Source: CAYZRY01 sp964481005 (lineage in GTDB: Bacteria; Bacillota_I; Bacilli_A; RF39; UBA660). From it: DNA of 59,008 nucleotides. A program made the position numbers and the translations under genes. The notes beneath the pieces are model-generated. The model had not been told where the DNA came from and did not search any database. It saw only the letters and a list, made by a program, of their open reading frames with translations. The DNA lies in contig CAYZRY010000004.1 in NCBI GenBank assembly GCA_964481005.1, positions 1 through 59,008 of the forward strand, in the 5' to 3' direction. Below are positions 16,470 to 25,366 of this stretch, in pieces. The stretch's first letter is position 1. Every line of letters begins with the position of its first letter.

Positions 16470-16913
16470 TTAGATCACCTCGATTTTACTTCCAGATGCT
16501 TCTATTTTCTCTTTCGCGATTTTAGAAACTTTGTTAGCCTGAATAGTTAATTTTTTCTCCAAGTTTCCATTACCAAGTATTTTAATACCAGCTAGTTGTT
16601 TTTTAACAATTCCTAACTCTTTAAGTAGAGCTGGAGTTACTAGCGTACCATCTTCAAAGCGATTTAAATCTTCGACATTGATGATAGCATATTCAATTTT
16701 AAATCTATCGTTAGTGAATCCTCTTTTAGGCAATCTTTTGAATAGTGGGATTTGTCCTCCCTCAAAAGTTGCTTTGACTCCTCCGCCACTACGAGCGTTT
16801 TGTCCTTTGTGTCCACGTCCAGAAGTTTTTCCTAAACCAGAACCTGGTCCACGTCCAACTTTCTTACGACGGTGAGTAGCACCGATATTTTTCTCTAATT
16901 CATGTAATTTCAT
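16470..16913 (-). CDS. rplO: 50S ribosomal protein L15
   Basis: 147 residues with the Gly/Arg-rich start HRRKKVGRGPGSGLGKTSG. Its ATG overlaps the last base of rpsE. In most Firmicutes rpmD (L30) lies between rpsE and rplO; here there is no room for it. Confidence 0.97.
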   Translation of the reverse strand: MKLHELEKNIGATHRRKKVGRGPGSGLGKTSGRGHKGQNARSGGGVKATFEGGQIPLFKRLPKRGFTNDRFKIEYAIINVEDLNRFEDGTLVTPALLKELGIVKKQLAGIKILGNGNLEKKLTIQANKVSKIAKEKIEASGSKIEVI

Positions 16914-17422
16914 TATCCTAATATCTCCTCTACTGTTTTTCCACGTAGCGCAGCTACTTTCTCAGGTGTCTTTTGTTGTTTTAAAGCATCAAGTGTTGCA
17001 TTAGCAACATTGTACTTAGTTCTAGACCCAAGAGATTTTGATAGAATGTCGCGAACTCCTGCTAAATCGAGGATGTCACGAACAGCTCCACCAGCTACTA
17101 CTCCAGTACCTGCTGATGCTGGTTTAAGAATAACCTTAGCAGCTCCTGAGATACCGTAAGCATCGTGTGCTATAGTTCTGTCGTCCATAAGAGGAACTTT
17201 AATTATGTTTTTAGTTGCAGTTTGAATTGCTTTGTTGATTGCATCAGGAATTTCTGCTGCTTTCCCCATTCCAAGCCCTACTTTACCTTTGCGGTCTCCG
17301 ACAGCAACGATAGCTTCAAATCTTCTTTGACGTCCACCTTTGTTAACTTTGACAACACTTTTAATTTCGATTACTTGTTCATCGTACAACTTAGCTTTTG
17401 GTTCATATTTCTTATTTTGCAT
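16913..17422 (-). CDS. rpsE: 30S ribosomal protein S5
   Basis: 169 residues. Double-stranded RNA-binding N-domain (VNKGGRQRRFEAIVAVGD) and C-domain (PASAGTGVVAGGAVRDILDLAGV). The Gly-rich loop around residue 30, where spectinomycin-resistance changes occur, looks wild type (KGGRQRRF). Ends directly on the rplO start codon. Confidence 0.97.
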   Translation of the reverse strand: MQNKKYEPKAKLYDEQVIEIKSVVKVNKGGRQRRFEAIVAVGDRKGKVGLGMGKAAEIPDAINKAIQTATKNIIKVPLMDDRTIAHDAYGISGAAKVILKPASAGTGVVAGGAVRDILDLAGVRDILSKSLGSRTKYNVANATLDALKQQKTPEKVAALRGKTVEEILG

Positions 17423-17430
17423 ATTTCCTC

Positions 17431-17793
17431 CTAAAACTCTAAGCCTTCAGCTTTTGCTGCATCAGCAAGAGCTTTGACTCGTCCATGATATTGGTATCCA
17501 CCACGATCAAAGACAACTTTCTTAAGTTTAGCTTTAACAGCTCTTTTAGCAAGTAATTCCCCAACTTTTGTAGCAGCTTCGACATTAGCACCACTCTTTA
17601 GCTTTAACTCTTTATCTAGTGATGAAGCACTTACTAATGTAGTTGCTGTCTCATCATCGATAATTTGTGCAAAAATGTGCATGTTTGAACGGAAGACATT
17701 CAATCTAGGAACAGCTGTTGTTCCATGAATTGTTTTTCTTACACGCTCATGTCTAGCTTCACGCATTTCATTTCTAGTTCTTTTATTTATCAT
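17431..17793 (-). CDS. rplR: 50S ribosomal protein L18
   Basis: 120 residues. RVRKTIHGTTAVPRLNVFRSN and the end FDRGGYQYHGRVKALADAAKAEGLEF are the family pattern. Binds 5S rRNA with L5. Confidence 0.97.
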   Translation of the reverse strand: MINKRTRNEMREARHERVRKTIHGTTAVPRLNVFRSNMHIFAQIIDDETATTLVSASSLDKELKLKSGANVEAATKVGELLAKRAVKAKLKKVVFDRGGYQYHGRVKALADAAKAEGLEF

Positions 17794-17814
17794 AAGCTTC
17801 TCCTTATCTTGCTA

Positions 17815-18348
17815 TTAAGCAGCTTTCTTACCTTCCTTACGACGGATGTATTCATCTTTATAACGAATACCTTTTCCTTTGTAAGGTTCAGGTTTTCTAA
17901 TTTTTCTGACGTTGGCAGCAAACTCTCCAAGAATAATATTATCTATTGAACTTAGAGTTATTTCAGTGTTGCTAACAACATCTACTTTAATACCATTTGG
18001 TACTGTAACTTCGACAGGTTTTGAATAACCTGCACTGACAACTAGTGTCTTATCTCCCTTAAGAGCAAAACGATATCCGACACCAATTATTTCAAGACCC
18101 TTTGTGTAACCTTCAGTAACACCCTTGATCATGTTATTGACCAAAGAGTTAATTGTTCCATGCATTGCTTTCGCATTTTCATTGGCACGTGTTACAACAA
18201 CTTGTCCATCTTCAACGGCAACAGTAATATCTTTAGCTAAAGCAGTAGATAATTCACCTTTAGGTCCTTTAACTGTAACTTTATCGTTTTCGATATTGAT
18301 TGTTACATTTTCAGGTATTACTAGTTTTCTATTACCTATACGACTCAT
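17815..18348 (-). CDS. rplF: 50S ribosomal protein L6
   Basis: 177 residues, two repeated L6 folds. MSRIGNRKLVIPENV start and the end signature PEPYKGKGIRYKDEYIRRKEGKKA. Sits near the sarcin-ricin loop and factor-binding site. Confidence 0.97.
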   Translation of the reverse strand: MSRIGNRKLVIPENVTINIENDKVTVKGPKGELSTALAKDITVAVEDGQVVVTRANENAKAMHGTINSLVNNMIKGVTEGYTKGLEIIGVGYRFALKGDKTLVVSAGYSKPVEVTVPNGIKVDVVSNTEITLSSIDNIILGEFAANVRKIRKPEPYKGKGIRYKDEYIRRKEGKKAA

Positions 18349-18364
18349 ATATCCTCCACTCTAA

Positions 18365-18766
18365 CTACCAGATGTAAGCCATAACTTCTCCACCTAGGTT
18401 TTGTTTACGTGCTTCTTTGTCAGTCATTACACCCTTAGATGTAGAGATAATAGCAATACCAAGTCCATTTAGAACTTTAGGTACTTCTTCTCCTTTGACA
18501 TAGACACGTAATCCAGGTTTTGAAATACGCTTTAATCCTGTAATTACTCTTTCTTTATTTTTTCCATATTTTAAAGTTAATAGAATAGCTCCTTGAACAT
18601 CTTCCTTAACTTCTTTATAGTCCTCTATAAATCCTTCTTCTTTCAAAATCTTAGCTATTTCTAATTTTAATTTAGAAGCAGGAACAGAGACTTCAGTATA
18701 ACGCATAGCGTTAGCATTTCTAATACGCGTAAGCATATCAGCAATTGTATCAGTTACGATAGCCAT
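18365..18766 (-). CDS. rpsH: 30S ribosomal protein S8
   Basis: 133 residues, with the C-terminal block GIAIISTSKGVMTDKEARKQNLGGE that binds helix 21 of 16S rRNA. In E. coli S8 also represses the spc operon; whether it does here is unknown. Confidence 0.97.
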   Translation of the reverse strand: MAIVTDTIADMLTRIRNANAMRYTEVSVPASKLKLEIAKILKEEGFIEDYKEVKEDVQGAILLTLKYGKNKERVITGLKRISKPGLRVYVKGEEVPKVLNGLGIAIISTSKGVMTDKEARKQNLGGEVMAYIW

Positions 18767-18786
18767 ATTTTCTTCCTCCTTCCCAA

Positions 18787-18972
18787 TTACCAGCTAGATT
18801 TCTTAACACCTGGTATTTGTCCTTTATTAGCTAATTCTCTAAAACAAATACGGCAAATTCCAAATTTACTTAGAACTGAATGAGGTCTTCCACATCTCAT
18901 GCAACGAGAATGTTCTCTCACTTTAAATTTTTGCTTTCTGTTAGCTTTAACAATCATACTTTTTTTAGCCAT
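18787..18972 (-). CDS. rpsN: 30S ribosomal protein S14, zinc-binding short form
   Basis: 61 residues, the short C+ type with two Cys-x2-Cys pairs (CMRCGRP and CRICFRE). Between rplE and rpsH as in other Firmicutes. Confidence 0.97.
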   Translation of the reverse strand: MAKKSMIVKANRKQKFKVREHSRCMRCGRPHSVLSKFGICRICFRELANKGQIPGVKKSSW

Positions 18973-18986
18973 AATATATCCTCCAA

Positions 18987-19526
18987 TTACTTTCTAAACG
19001 GAATGCCAAGTTCGTCCAATAGATCGAAAGCTTCAGCATCGCTCTTAGCAGTTGTTACGATAACGATATCCATTCCTCGTACTTTAACTACATCATCAAA
19101 TTCTATTTCAGAGAATATTAGTTGCTCTTTAACTCCAAGGGTGTAGTTTCCACGTCCGTCAAATGACTTAGGTGATACTCCACGGAAATCACGTACTCTA
19201 GGTAAACTAATACTAACTAGTTTATCTAAGAAGTTAAACATGTTTTCTCCTCTTAAAGTAACTTTGCAACCGATTGCTTGATCTTCTCTCAATTTGAATC
19301 CTGCTATCGATTTTTTAGCCTTAGTAATGACAGGTTTTTGTCCAGATAAAGTCTCTAGATCTTTAACTGCCGCGTCAAGCATTTTAGAGTTAGTAGTTGC
19401 ATCTCCAACTCCCATATTGATGACTATTTTTTCTAACTTAGGCACTTCCATAACTGTTGAATAGTTATGCTTTTTCATTAAACTCGGTACTATCTCTTTC
19501 AAGTACTTTTCTTTTAGGCGGTTCAT
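18987..19526 (-). CDS. rplE: 50S ribosomal protein L5
   Basis: 179 residues. Family blocks LEKIVINMGVGDA, GQKPVITKAKKSIAGFKLR and RGMDIVIVTTAKSDAEA are present. Binds 5S rRNA and contacts S13 across the subunits. Confidence 0.97.
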   Translation of the reverse strand: MNRLKEKYLKEIVPSLMKKHNYSTVMEVPKLEKIVINMGVGDATTNSKMLDAAVKDLETLSGQKPVITKAKKSIAGFKLREDQAIGCKVTLRGENMFNFLDKLVSISLPRVRDFRGVSPKSFDGRGNYTLGVKEQLIFSEIEFDDVVKVRGMDIVIVTTAKSDAEAFDLLDELGIPFRK

Positions 19527-19537
19527 ATTTCCCCTCC

Positions 19538-19846
19538 TTAACCGATCTTCTCGCCAGATTTTCTAGCGATCCTGATCTTCTTATTATCTTTATCCATTGT
19601 ATGTCCAATTCTAGTTCTCTTCTTAGTCTTTGGATCGATGTGCATAACGTTAGATGCATGGATTGGTGCTTCTGTTTCTAGAATTCCACCAGTTTCGTTA
19701 CCTTTACCTTTACGGTGTTTTTTAACGATGTTACATCCTTCGACAATGACACGATTTTCTGTGCGAAGTACTTTTGTAATCTTTCCTTCTTTACCGCGAC
19801 TAGAACCGGATATAACTAATACTTTGTCTCCTACTTTAAAGTTCAT
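19538..19846 (-). CDS. rplX: 50S ribosomal protein L24
   Basis: 102 residues with a KOW motif near the start (KVGDKVLVISGSSRGKEGKI) and the SNVMHIDPKTKKRTRIG block. An assembly initiator for the large subunit. Confidence 0.97.
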   Translation of the reverse strand: MNFKVGDKVLVISGSSRGKEGKITKVLRTENRVIVEGCNIVKKHRKGKGNETGGILETEAPIHASNVMHIDPKTKKRTRIGHTMDKDNKKIRIARKSGEKIG

Positions 19847-19854
19847 ATATCCTC

Positions 19855-20223
19855 CTATAACACTTCTTTTGCCAAAGATAAGATTTTCATATAATCTTTC
19901 TCGCGCAATTCGCGGGCAACAGGTCCAAAGATACGAGTTCCAACCGGACTCTTATCATCTTTAATAATTACGCAGGCATTGTCATCAAACTTAATGTATG
20001 AACCGTCAGTTCTCTTAAGACCTTGAACTGTTCTTACGATAACAGCTTTGACAACTTTACCCTTTCCAATAGTTCCATTAGGTGTGGCTTTTTTAATCGT
20101 ACCAACAACTATGTCACCAATATTACCAGAGTGTACTACACTTCCACCTAGTACTTTAATAACTAAAAGTTCTTTAGCACCAGAATTATCTGCTACTTTC
20201 AAACGACTTTCTTGTTGAATCAT
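19855..20223 (-). CDS. rplN: 50S ribosomal protein L14
   Basis: 122 residues, standard length. MIQQESRLKVADNSGAKEL start and GTRIFGPVARELRE near the end. Contributes to an intersubunit bridge. Confidence 0.97.
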   Translation of the reverse strand: MIQQESRLKVADNSGAKELLVIKVLGGSVVHSGNIGDIVVGTIKKATPNGTIGKGKVVKAVIVRTVQGLKRTDGSYIKFDDNACVIIKDDKSPVGTRIFGPVARELREKDYMKILSLAKEVL

Positions 20224-20240
20224 AAATACTCCTCCTTCAC

Positions 20241-20498
20241 CTATAGAATTACTGCTTCTTTGATGATCTCAGCTAAATAGAATCTCTTAGTAGCCGATAG
20301 TGGTCTCGTTTCGATAATTCTAACGACATCTCCTTCTTTAGCTTTATTAGTTTCATCATGTACTGCGTATTTCTTTGAATGTTTTACTCTTTTTCCGTAT
20401 AACGGATGTTTTTTATAAGTTTCAACTTCAACTGTAATTGTTTTGTTGTTCTTAGCACTGACGACTTTCCCAACTAAATCATGTTTAATCTTTTCCAT
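20241..20498 (-). CDS. rpsQ: 30S ribosomal protein S17
   Basis: 85 residues, OB-fold. GKVVSAKNNKTITVEVE, HPLYGKRVKHSKKYAVHDE and the GDVVRIIETRPLSATKRF block identify it. Confidence 0.97.
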   Translation of the reverse strand: MEKIKHDLVGKVVSAKNNKTITVEVETYKKHPLYGKRVKHSKKYAVHDETNKAKEGDVVRIIETRPLSATKRFYLAEIIKEAVIL

Positions 20499-20506
20499 AA
20501 TTCCCT

Positions 20507-20701
20507 CTACTTCCCTAATTCACGCTCGCGCAAAACTGTTTTTAGTCTTGCAACTTGGTGCCTTAAATCTCTTATTCTTGAAGGTTTTTCCAAATTACCA
20601 GTCGATTGTTGAAAACGTAAGTTAAATAGTTCTTCTTTAGATTCTTTGATCTTTGCAAGAATATCTTCATTAGATAATTCTCTAATTTCTTTAACCTTCA
20701 T
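20507..20701 (-). CDS. rpmC: 50S ribosomal protein L29
   Basis: 64 residues, a two-helix protein (LFNLRFQQSTGNLEKPSRIR). Located at the exit tunnel where SRP and trigger factor dock. Its ATG lies 11 bases inside the end of rplP. Confidence 0.97.
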   Translation of the reverse strand: MKVKEIRELSNEDILAKIKESKEELFNLRFQQSTGNLEKPSRIRDLRHQVARLKTVLRERELGK

Positions 20702-21122
20702 TTAACTCACCAACCTTTTCTCTTTTGATAAATTTAGTCTTAATTGGCAACTTGTGTGACGCTAAACGAAGAGCTTCTCTTGCGATTGCTTCATCTACTT
20801 GAGCTACTTCGAAAAGAATTTTTCCTTCTTTTGCAACTGCAACCCAGGCATCGACACTACCCTTACCTTTTCCTTGACGGCTACCGATTGACTTTTTAGT
20901 TAACGGCATGTGTGGGAAAATGTTTATCCAAACTTTTCCACCACGTTTCATATAACGAGTCATCGCTACACGAGCTGCTTCAATTTGATTAGCTGTGATC
21001 CAAGCACCTTCAAGTGCAACTAGACCGTAATCACCTTGGTTAAGCTCACGATTACCCTTAGCACGACCTTCGTAAGGCAATCTGTGAACACGACGATATT
21101 TAGTTCTTGATGGTATTCGCAT
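20691..21122 (-). CDS. rplP: 50S ribosomal protein L16
   Basis: 143 residues. MRIPSRTKYRRVHR start, ITANQIEAARVAMTRYMKRGGKVWI and the GKGKGSVDAWVAVAKEGKILFE block. Organises the A-site tRNA region. Two bases after rpsC. Confidence 0.97.
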   Translation of the reverse strand: MRIPSRTKYRRVHRLPYEGRAKGNRELNQGDYGLVALEGAWITANQIEAARVAMTRYMKRGGKVWINIFPHMPLTKKSIGSRQGKGKGSVDAWVAVAKEGKILFEVAQVDEAIAREALRLASHKLPIKTKFIKREKVGELNEG

Positions 21123-21124
21123 AA

Positions 21125-21778
21125 TTAATTACCTCCTTTAGTCTTTTTATTAAGTATTTCACCTTTATAGATCCATACTTTAACCCCAATCTTTCCAAAT
21201 GTTGTAGACGCTTCTTGATGGCTGTAATCAATATCAGCACGAAGTGTATGAAGTGGAATAGTTCCTTCTGAATAACCTTCAGAACGAGCGATTTCAGCTC
21301 CACCAAGACGACCAGAAACCATAGTTTTAATTCCTTTAGCTCCAGACTTCATAGCGTTACGAATTGCTCTCTTCTGTGCACTCTTAAATGATGCACGGTT
21401 TTCAATTTGTTGAGCGATACTCTTAGCAACAAGTGTTGCATCAAGTTCAGCCTTCTTAATATCCACAATCGATACTTCTACATTTTGTTCGTCGATTAGG
21501 TTTTTAATTTCATCTCGTAGTTTATTAATCTCTTCACCACCACGGCCTATAATAATACCTGGTTTAGATGTATGAACAATAACTTCGACACGTTTGTTAT
21601 TCTTATCAATCTCGACTTTAGATAAACTAGCATTAGCTAATTTCTTGTCAAGAAATGCTCTTAGCTTGATATCTTTTGCAAGAAAATCAGCATAATCTTT
21701 ACTGTTTGCGTACCACTTAGATTCCCAATCTTTGTTGATACCCAATCTCATTCCTATCGGATTAACTTTTTGTCCCAT
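21125..21778 (-). CDS. rpsC: 30S ribosomal protein S3
   Basis: 217 residues. KH domain with GIIIGRGGEEI and the C-domain MVSGRLGGAEIARSE. Part of the mRNA entry tunnel and helicase. Confidence 0.97.
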   Translation of the reverse strand: MGQKVNPIGMRLGINKDWESKWYANSKDYADFLAKDIKLRAFLDKKLANASLSKVEIDKNNKRVEVIVHTSKPGIIIGRGGEEINKLRDEIKNLIDEQNVEVSIVDIKKAELDATLVAKSIAQQIENRASFKSAQKRAIRNAMKSGAKGIKTMVSGRLGGAEIARSEGYSEGTIPLHTLRADIDYSHQEASTTFGKIGVKVWIYKGEILNKKTKGGN

Positions 21779-21796
21779 TGTTTTACCTCCTTACCA

Positions 21797-22129
21797 CTAT
21801 TTACTTACTACCGTGATTACTATGTGACTAGTTCTACGATCTTTGTGTCCTATATGGCTACGAGAGTCAAACATATGACGCTTTAGCACAGGACCTGCAT
21901 CTACTCTTGCTTCCTTAACATATAAAGTAGCTTCGTCAAGTTTAAGATTATTAACAGCGTTAGCCACTGCTGAATCTAAAACTTTCTTAGTAAGAGAAGA
22001 TGACTTCTTATTTAAATTATTTAATATATTTTTTGCTTCACTAACTTTTTTACCACGGATCATGTCCACGACTAAGCGTGCCTTGATAGGTGATATTCTA
22101 ATTGTTTTAGCAATTGCTCTTGCTTCCAT
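21797..22129 (-). CDS. rplV: 50S ribosomal protein L22
   Basis: 110 residues. IRISPIKARLVVDMIRGK start; the extended loop that lines the exit tunnel and binds macrolides reads VDAGPVLKRHMFDSRSHIG. Usual pattern in this loop is KRxxPRAxGRA; here RHMFDSRSH is a modest deviation. Confidence 0.96.
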   Translation of the reverse strand: MEARAIAKTIRISPIKARLVVDMIRGKKVSEAKNILNNLNKKSSSLTKKVLDSAVANAVNNLKLDEATLYVKEARVDAGPVLKRHMFDSRSHIGHKDRRTSHIVITVVSK

Positions 22130-22145
22130 AATTGTCTCCCTTCAC

Positions 22146-22415
22146 CTATTTTTTCTTTCCATCACCGTGACCGCTAAATTTGCGAGTCAATGCGAATTCT
22201 CCCAACTTGTGTCCAACCATGTCTTCAGTTACGTAGACAGGAATGAATTCTCTACCATTGTGGACAGCAAATGTGTGTCCAATAAAGTCAGGATAAATTG
22301 TTGAGCGGCGAGACCAAGTTTTTAAAACTTCTTTCTTGCCAGATTGGTTCATTTCTTTGACCCTATTAAGTAATCTTTCGAATACATAAGGACCTTTTTT
22401 CAAACTTCTTGCCAT
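22146..22415 (-). CDS. rpsS: 30S ribosomal protein S19
   Basis: 89 residues. MARSLKKGPYV start, WSRRSTIYPDFIGHTFAVHNG, GHKLGEFALTRKF. In the head of the small subunit with S13. Confidence 0.97.
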   Translation of the reverse strand: MARSLKKGPYVFERLLNRVKEMNQSGKKEVLKTWSRRSTIYPDFIGHTFAVHNGREFIPVYVTEDMVGHKLGEFALTRKFSGHGDGKKK

Positions 22416-22430
22416 AATTTATTGCCTCCT

Positions 22431-23258
22431 TTACTTAGTACGACGTCTAGCAATAAGCTTATCTGACGCCTTCTTCTTTCTTGTCTTGTATCCAAGAGCT
22501 GGTTTACCCCAAGGTGTAACTGGAGCTTTACGACCGATTGGTGCACGCCCCTCACCACCTCCATGTGGGTGATCATTAGGGTTCATAACTGAACCACGAA
22601 CAGTAGGTCTTATACCCATGTGTCTGCTTCTTCCAGCTTTACCAAGGTTGATTAGACCGTAGTCTGCATTTCCAACTTCTCCGATAGTTGCATAACATGT
22701 TCCAAGAACTTGTCTTTGCTCACCACTTGAAAGTCTAAGCATGACATATTTACCTTCACGACCTAGAATTTGAGCTGAAGTTCCAGCACTTCTTGCTAGC
22801 TCTCCACCACGTCCAACTCTAAGTTCGATGTTGTGTACAACTGTTCCAACTGGAATACTCATTAGTGGTAATGCATTACCGACTTTAATGTCAGCAGTTT
22901 CACCAGCCATGATAGTCATTCCAACTTCAATTGTCTTAGGAGCTAGAATATATCTCTTTTCTCCATCAGCGTAATTGATTAGTGCAATATTAGCACTTCT
23001 GTTTGGATCGTATTCGATAGTTGCAACTTTACCAGGAATATCTCTTTTGTTTCTTTTGAAATCAATTAGACGATATTTACGTTTAGCACCACCACCGTGA
23101 TGTCTAACAGTAATCTTACCTTGGTTGTTACGACCACCTTTTTTACTGATACTTACAAGCAAACTCTTCTCAGGAGTATCAGTTGTAATATGACTGTTAA
23201 TAACAGTACTCATTCCACGTCTACCAGGAGTAGTCGCTTTATAATTTCTAATTGCCAT
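22431..23258 (-). CDS. rplB: 50S ribosomal protein L2
   Basis: 275 residues, complete. The peptidyl-transferase-proximal His is in GVVMNPNDHPHGGGEGR-type block (SVMNPNDHPHGGGEGRAPIG). One of the most conserved large-subunit proteins, needed for subunit joining and tRNA binding. Confidence 0.97.
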   Translation of the reverse strand: MAIRNYKATTPGRRGMSTVINSHITTDTPEKSLLVSISKKGGRNNQGKITVRHHGGGAKRKYRLIDFKRNKRDIPGKVATIEYDPNRSANIALINYADGEKRYILAPKTIEVGMTIMAGETADIKVGNALPLMSIPVGTVVHNIELRVGRGGELARSAGTSAQILGREGKYVMLRLSSGEQRQVLGTCYATIGEVGNADYGLINLGKAGRSRHMGIRPTVRGSVMNPNDHPHGGGEGRAPIGRKAPVTPWGKPALGYKTRKKKASDKLIARRRTK

Positions 23259-23271
23259 AACTAATTCCTCC

Positions 23272-23553
23272 TTAATTAAGTTCGATCGTCTGTCCAGCAG
23301 CCAATGTTACAATCGCTTTCTTTCCACGATTAGTCATCCCGCTATAACGACCCACTCTCTTTTTCTTAGGAACAATATTTACAGTACGTATTTCTACGAC
23401 CTTAACATTAAATATTTGTTCAATTGCTTTCTTAATTTCAACTTTATTAGCATTGTATGCCACTTTGAAGACATATTTACCTTGCTCAGCAAGTGCAGAA
23501 CTCTTCTCAGTGATAACTGGAGCTTTAATTATCTCTAAATATTTAGTATTCAT
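23272..23553 (-). CDS. rplW: 50S ribosomal protein L23
   Basis: 93 residues. IIKAPVITEKSSAL start, then the long loop that lines the exit site. Docking point for trigger factor and SRP. Its ATG touches the rplD stop codon. Confidence 0.97.
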   Translation of the reverse strand: MNTKYLEIIKAPVITEKSSALAEQGKYVFKVAYNANKVEIKKAIEQIFNVKVVEIRTVNIVPKKKRVGRYSGMTNRGKKAIVTLAAGQTIELN

Positions 23554-24173
23554 TATTTAAACTCCTCCTCGATTGCTTCTAAAGCATCTTTTGTAATCAA
23601 AACCTTATCAGCAGAAATTAAATCTAATACATTGATTTCACCAGCTTCGATTAGAATTAGTGTATCGATGTTTCTAGAAGCAAGAATTAAGCTTTCTTCT
23701 AGTTCTTTAACTACTACTAGGACTTTGACACCCTCTAATTTAAGGGTATTTAAGATGTTTAGCATCTCTTTAGTCTTAGGAGTTGGAACTTTAAGTTCGT
23801 CAACTACGACTAAATCTGCTGCTTTCTTAGTTAATGCACTAATAAGCGCTAAACGTCTTTCTTTACGATTCATTTTAATAGTCGAAACGATAGGCTGAGG
23901 ACCCATGCTGATTCCACCACCGACCCATTGTACAGATCTGATAGAACCTTGACGAGCACGACCAGTTCCTTTTTGACGCCAAGGTTTTCTTCCTCCGCCT
24001 CTAACTTCAGAACGAGTTTTAACTTTACGCGTTCCTTGTCTTAGAGAAGCTCGAGTAAGAACAATAGCATCTTTTAAAACTTTATCGTTTGCTTCGATAT
24101 TAAAAATATTTTCGTTTAATTCAATATCTTTTATCTTTTCACCTTTAAGGTTTAAAAGCGTTATCTTTTTCAT
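23553..24173 (-). CDS. rplD: 50S ribosomal protein L4
   Basis: 206 residues from the Met at 24173, which has GGGAGG 7 bases upstream. The tunnel loop reads SEVRGGGRKPWRQKGTGRARQGS, with residues near the macrolide constriction intact. In E. coli L4 represses the S10 operon, a control not generally seen in Firmicutes. Confidence 0.97.
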   Translation of the reverse strand: MKKITLLNLKGEKIKDIELNENIFNIEANDKVLKDAIVLTRASLRQGTRKVKTRSEVRGGGRKPWRQKGTGRARQGSIRSVQWVGGGISMGPQPIVSTIKMNRKERRLALISALTKKAADLVVVDELKVPTPKTKEMLNILNTLKLEGVKVLVVVKELEESLILASRNIDTLILIEAGEINVLDLISADKVLITKDALEAIEEEFK

Positions 24174-24208
24174 CTTATTTCCTCCCTCAATCATAAATGA
24201 TTATGATA

Positions 24209-25039
24209 TTACTCCTTGTCTGTCTCTTCAGCAGGAGCTTCGTCAGTTTCAGGAGCAGATTCTTCAGCTGGCTCTTCACTAGCTTCTTCTACTTCAGCAG
24301 TTTCTTCGACTGCTTCCTCAACTGTTTCTTGTGCTTCCACTTCAGCAGTTTCTGTTATCTCTTCTTCTATGACTTCATAGGTAATAAGTTCTTCTGCGTT
24401 AGCATTAACTTCTTCACCCTTTTTAACAGATGTTTTGATAATGACAAGCGATTTCTTTGGTCCAGGGACATTACCCTTGACTAAGATTACGTTGTTTTCT
24501 AAATCAACTGATACAACTTCCAAGTTTTGAATAGTTGTAAGTTCATTTCCCATGCGTCCAGCCATCTTCTTACCTTTGATGACGTGCATCGGTAACATGG
24601 TTCCAAGAGAACCGACTCCACGATGGTACTGAGATCCATGTGACATAGGTCCGCGTGCTTGATTGTGGCGTTTGATAACACCTTGCGTCCCTTTACCTTT
24701 ACTAACTCCTTGAACATCGACGATCTCACCGACAGTAAAGACGTTAGCATCGATAACTTGACCTAGTTCATAAGAACTTGGGTTAGCCCCTCTGATCTCT
24801 CTCAAGAAGCGCTTAGGAGCTGTATTTGCTTTTTTTGTATGACCCATTTTTGCTTTGTTAGAACTTTTGTCTTTGACAGTGTAAGTTCCAAGTTGGACTG
24901 CATCGTAACCATCTTTATCAACTGTTTTGATTTGAGTTACTACATTGGGTTCGACTTCGATTACAGTTACAGGCACTAATTTACCAGAAACAGTAAATAC
25001 TTGAGTCATTCCAACTTTTTTTCCTAAGATTCCTTTCAT
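24209..25039 (-). CDS. rplC: 50S ribosomal protein L3 with an acidic C-terminal extension
   Basis: 276 residues; a normal L3 is about 205-210. Residues 1-206 are a regular L3 (MKGILGKKVGMTQVF; the GSQYHRGVGSLG loop near the peptidyl-transferase centre, target of Gln methylation in some species). Residues about 207-276 add a tail made mostly of Glu, Ala, Thr and Pro with hardly any positive charge, probably disordered and solvent-exposed. The start is taken at 25039 because TTGGAGG is 6 bases upstream; an ATG four codons earlier lies on that site. Confidence 0.95.
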   Translation of the reverse strand: MKGILGKKVGMTQVFTVSGKLVPVTVIEVEPNVVTQIKTVDKDGYDAVQLGTYTVKDKSSNKAKMGHTKKANTAPKRFLREIRGANPSSYELGQVIDANVFTVGEIVDVQGVSKGKGTQGVIKRHNQARGPMSHGSQYHRGVGSLGTMLPMHVIKGKKMAGRMGNELTTIQNLEVVSVDLENNVILVKGNVPGPKKSLVIIKTSVKKGEEVNANAEELITYEVIEEEITETAEVEAQETVEEAVEETAEVEEASEEPAEESAPETDEAPAEETDKE

Positions 25040-25051
25040 TTTTTCCTCCAA

Positions 25052-25366
25052 TTATTTGTTTTGTTCTTTGATACTGATTTCAACACCACTAGGTAAGTCA
25101 AGATGCTTTAGCGCATCCATTGTTTCCTTGCTTGGTTCTTTGATATCAATAAGTCTCTTATGCGTACGCATTTCGAATTGCTCACGAGAATCCTTGTATT
25201 TGTGTACAGCTCTAATAACTGTAAACTTCTCGATATCAGTAGGTAGTGGTACTGGACCGCTAATCTTTCCTCCTGATCTCGTAACAGCTTCAACTATTTT
25301 AGTTGCAGCCTTATCAAGAACTCTGTGGTCATATGCTTTTAATTTAATACGAACTATTTTCGACAT
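25052..25366 (-). CDS. rpsJ: 30S ribosomal protein S10 (NusE)
   Basis: 104 residues. RIKLKAYDHRVLDKAA start and VISGPVPLPT-like segment (GGKISGPVPLPTDIEKFTV). First gene of the operon; also acts with NusB/NusG in transcription elongation and coupling. Preceded by a ~120-nt leader. Confidence 0.97.
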   Translation of the reverse strand: MSKIVRIKLKAYDHRVLDKAATKIVEAVTRSGGKISGPVPLPTDIEKFTVIRAVHKYKDSREQFEMRTHKRLIDIKEPSKETMDALKHLDLPSGVEISIKEQNK

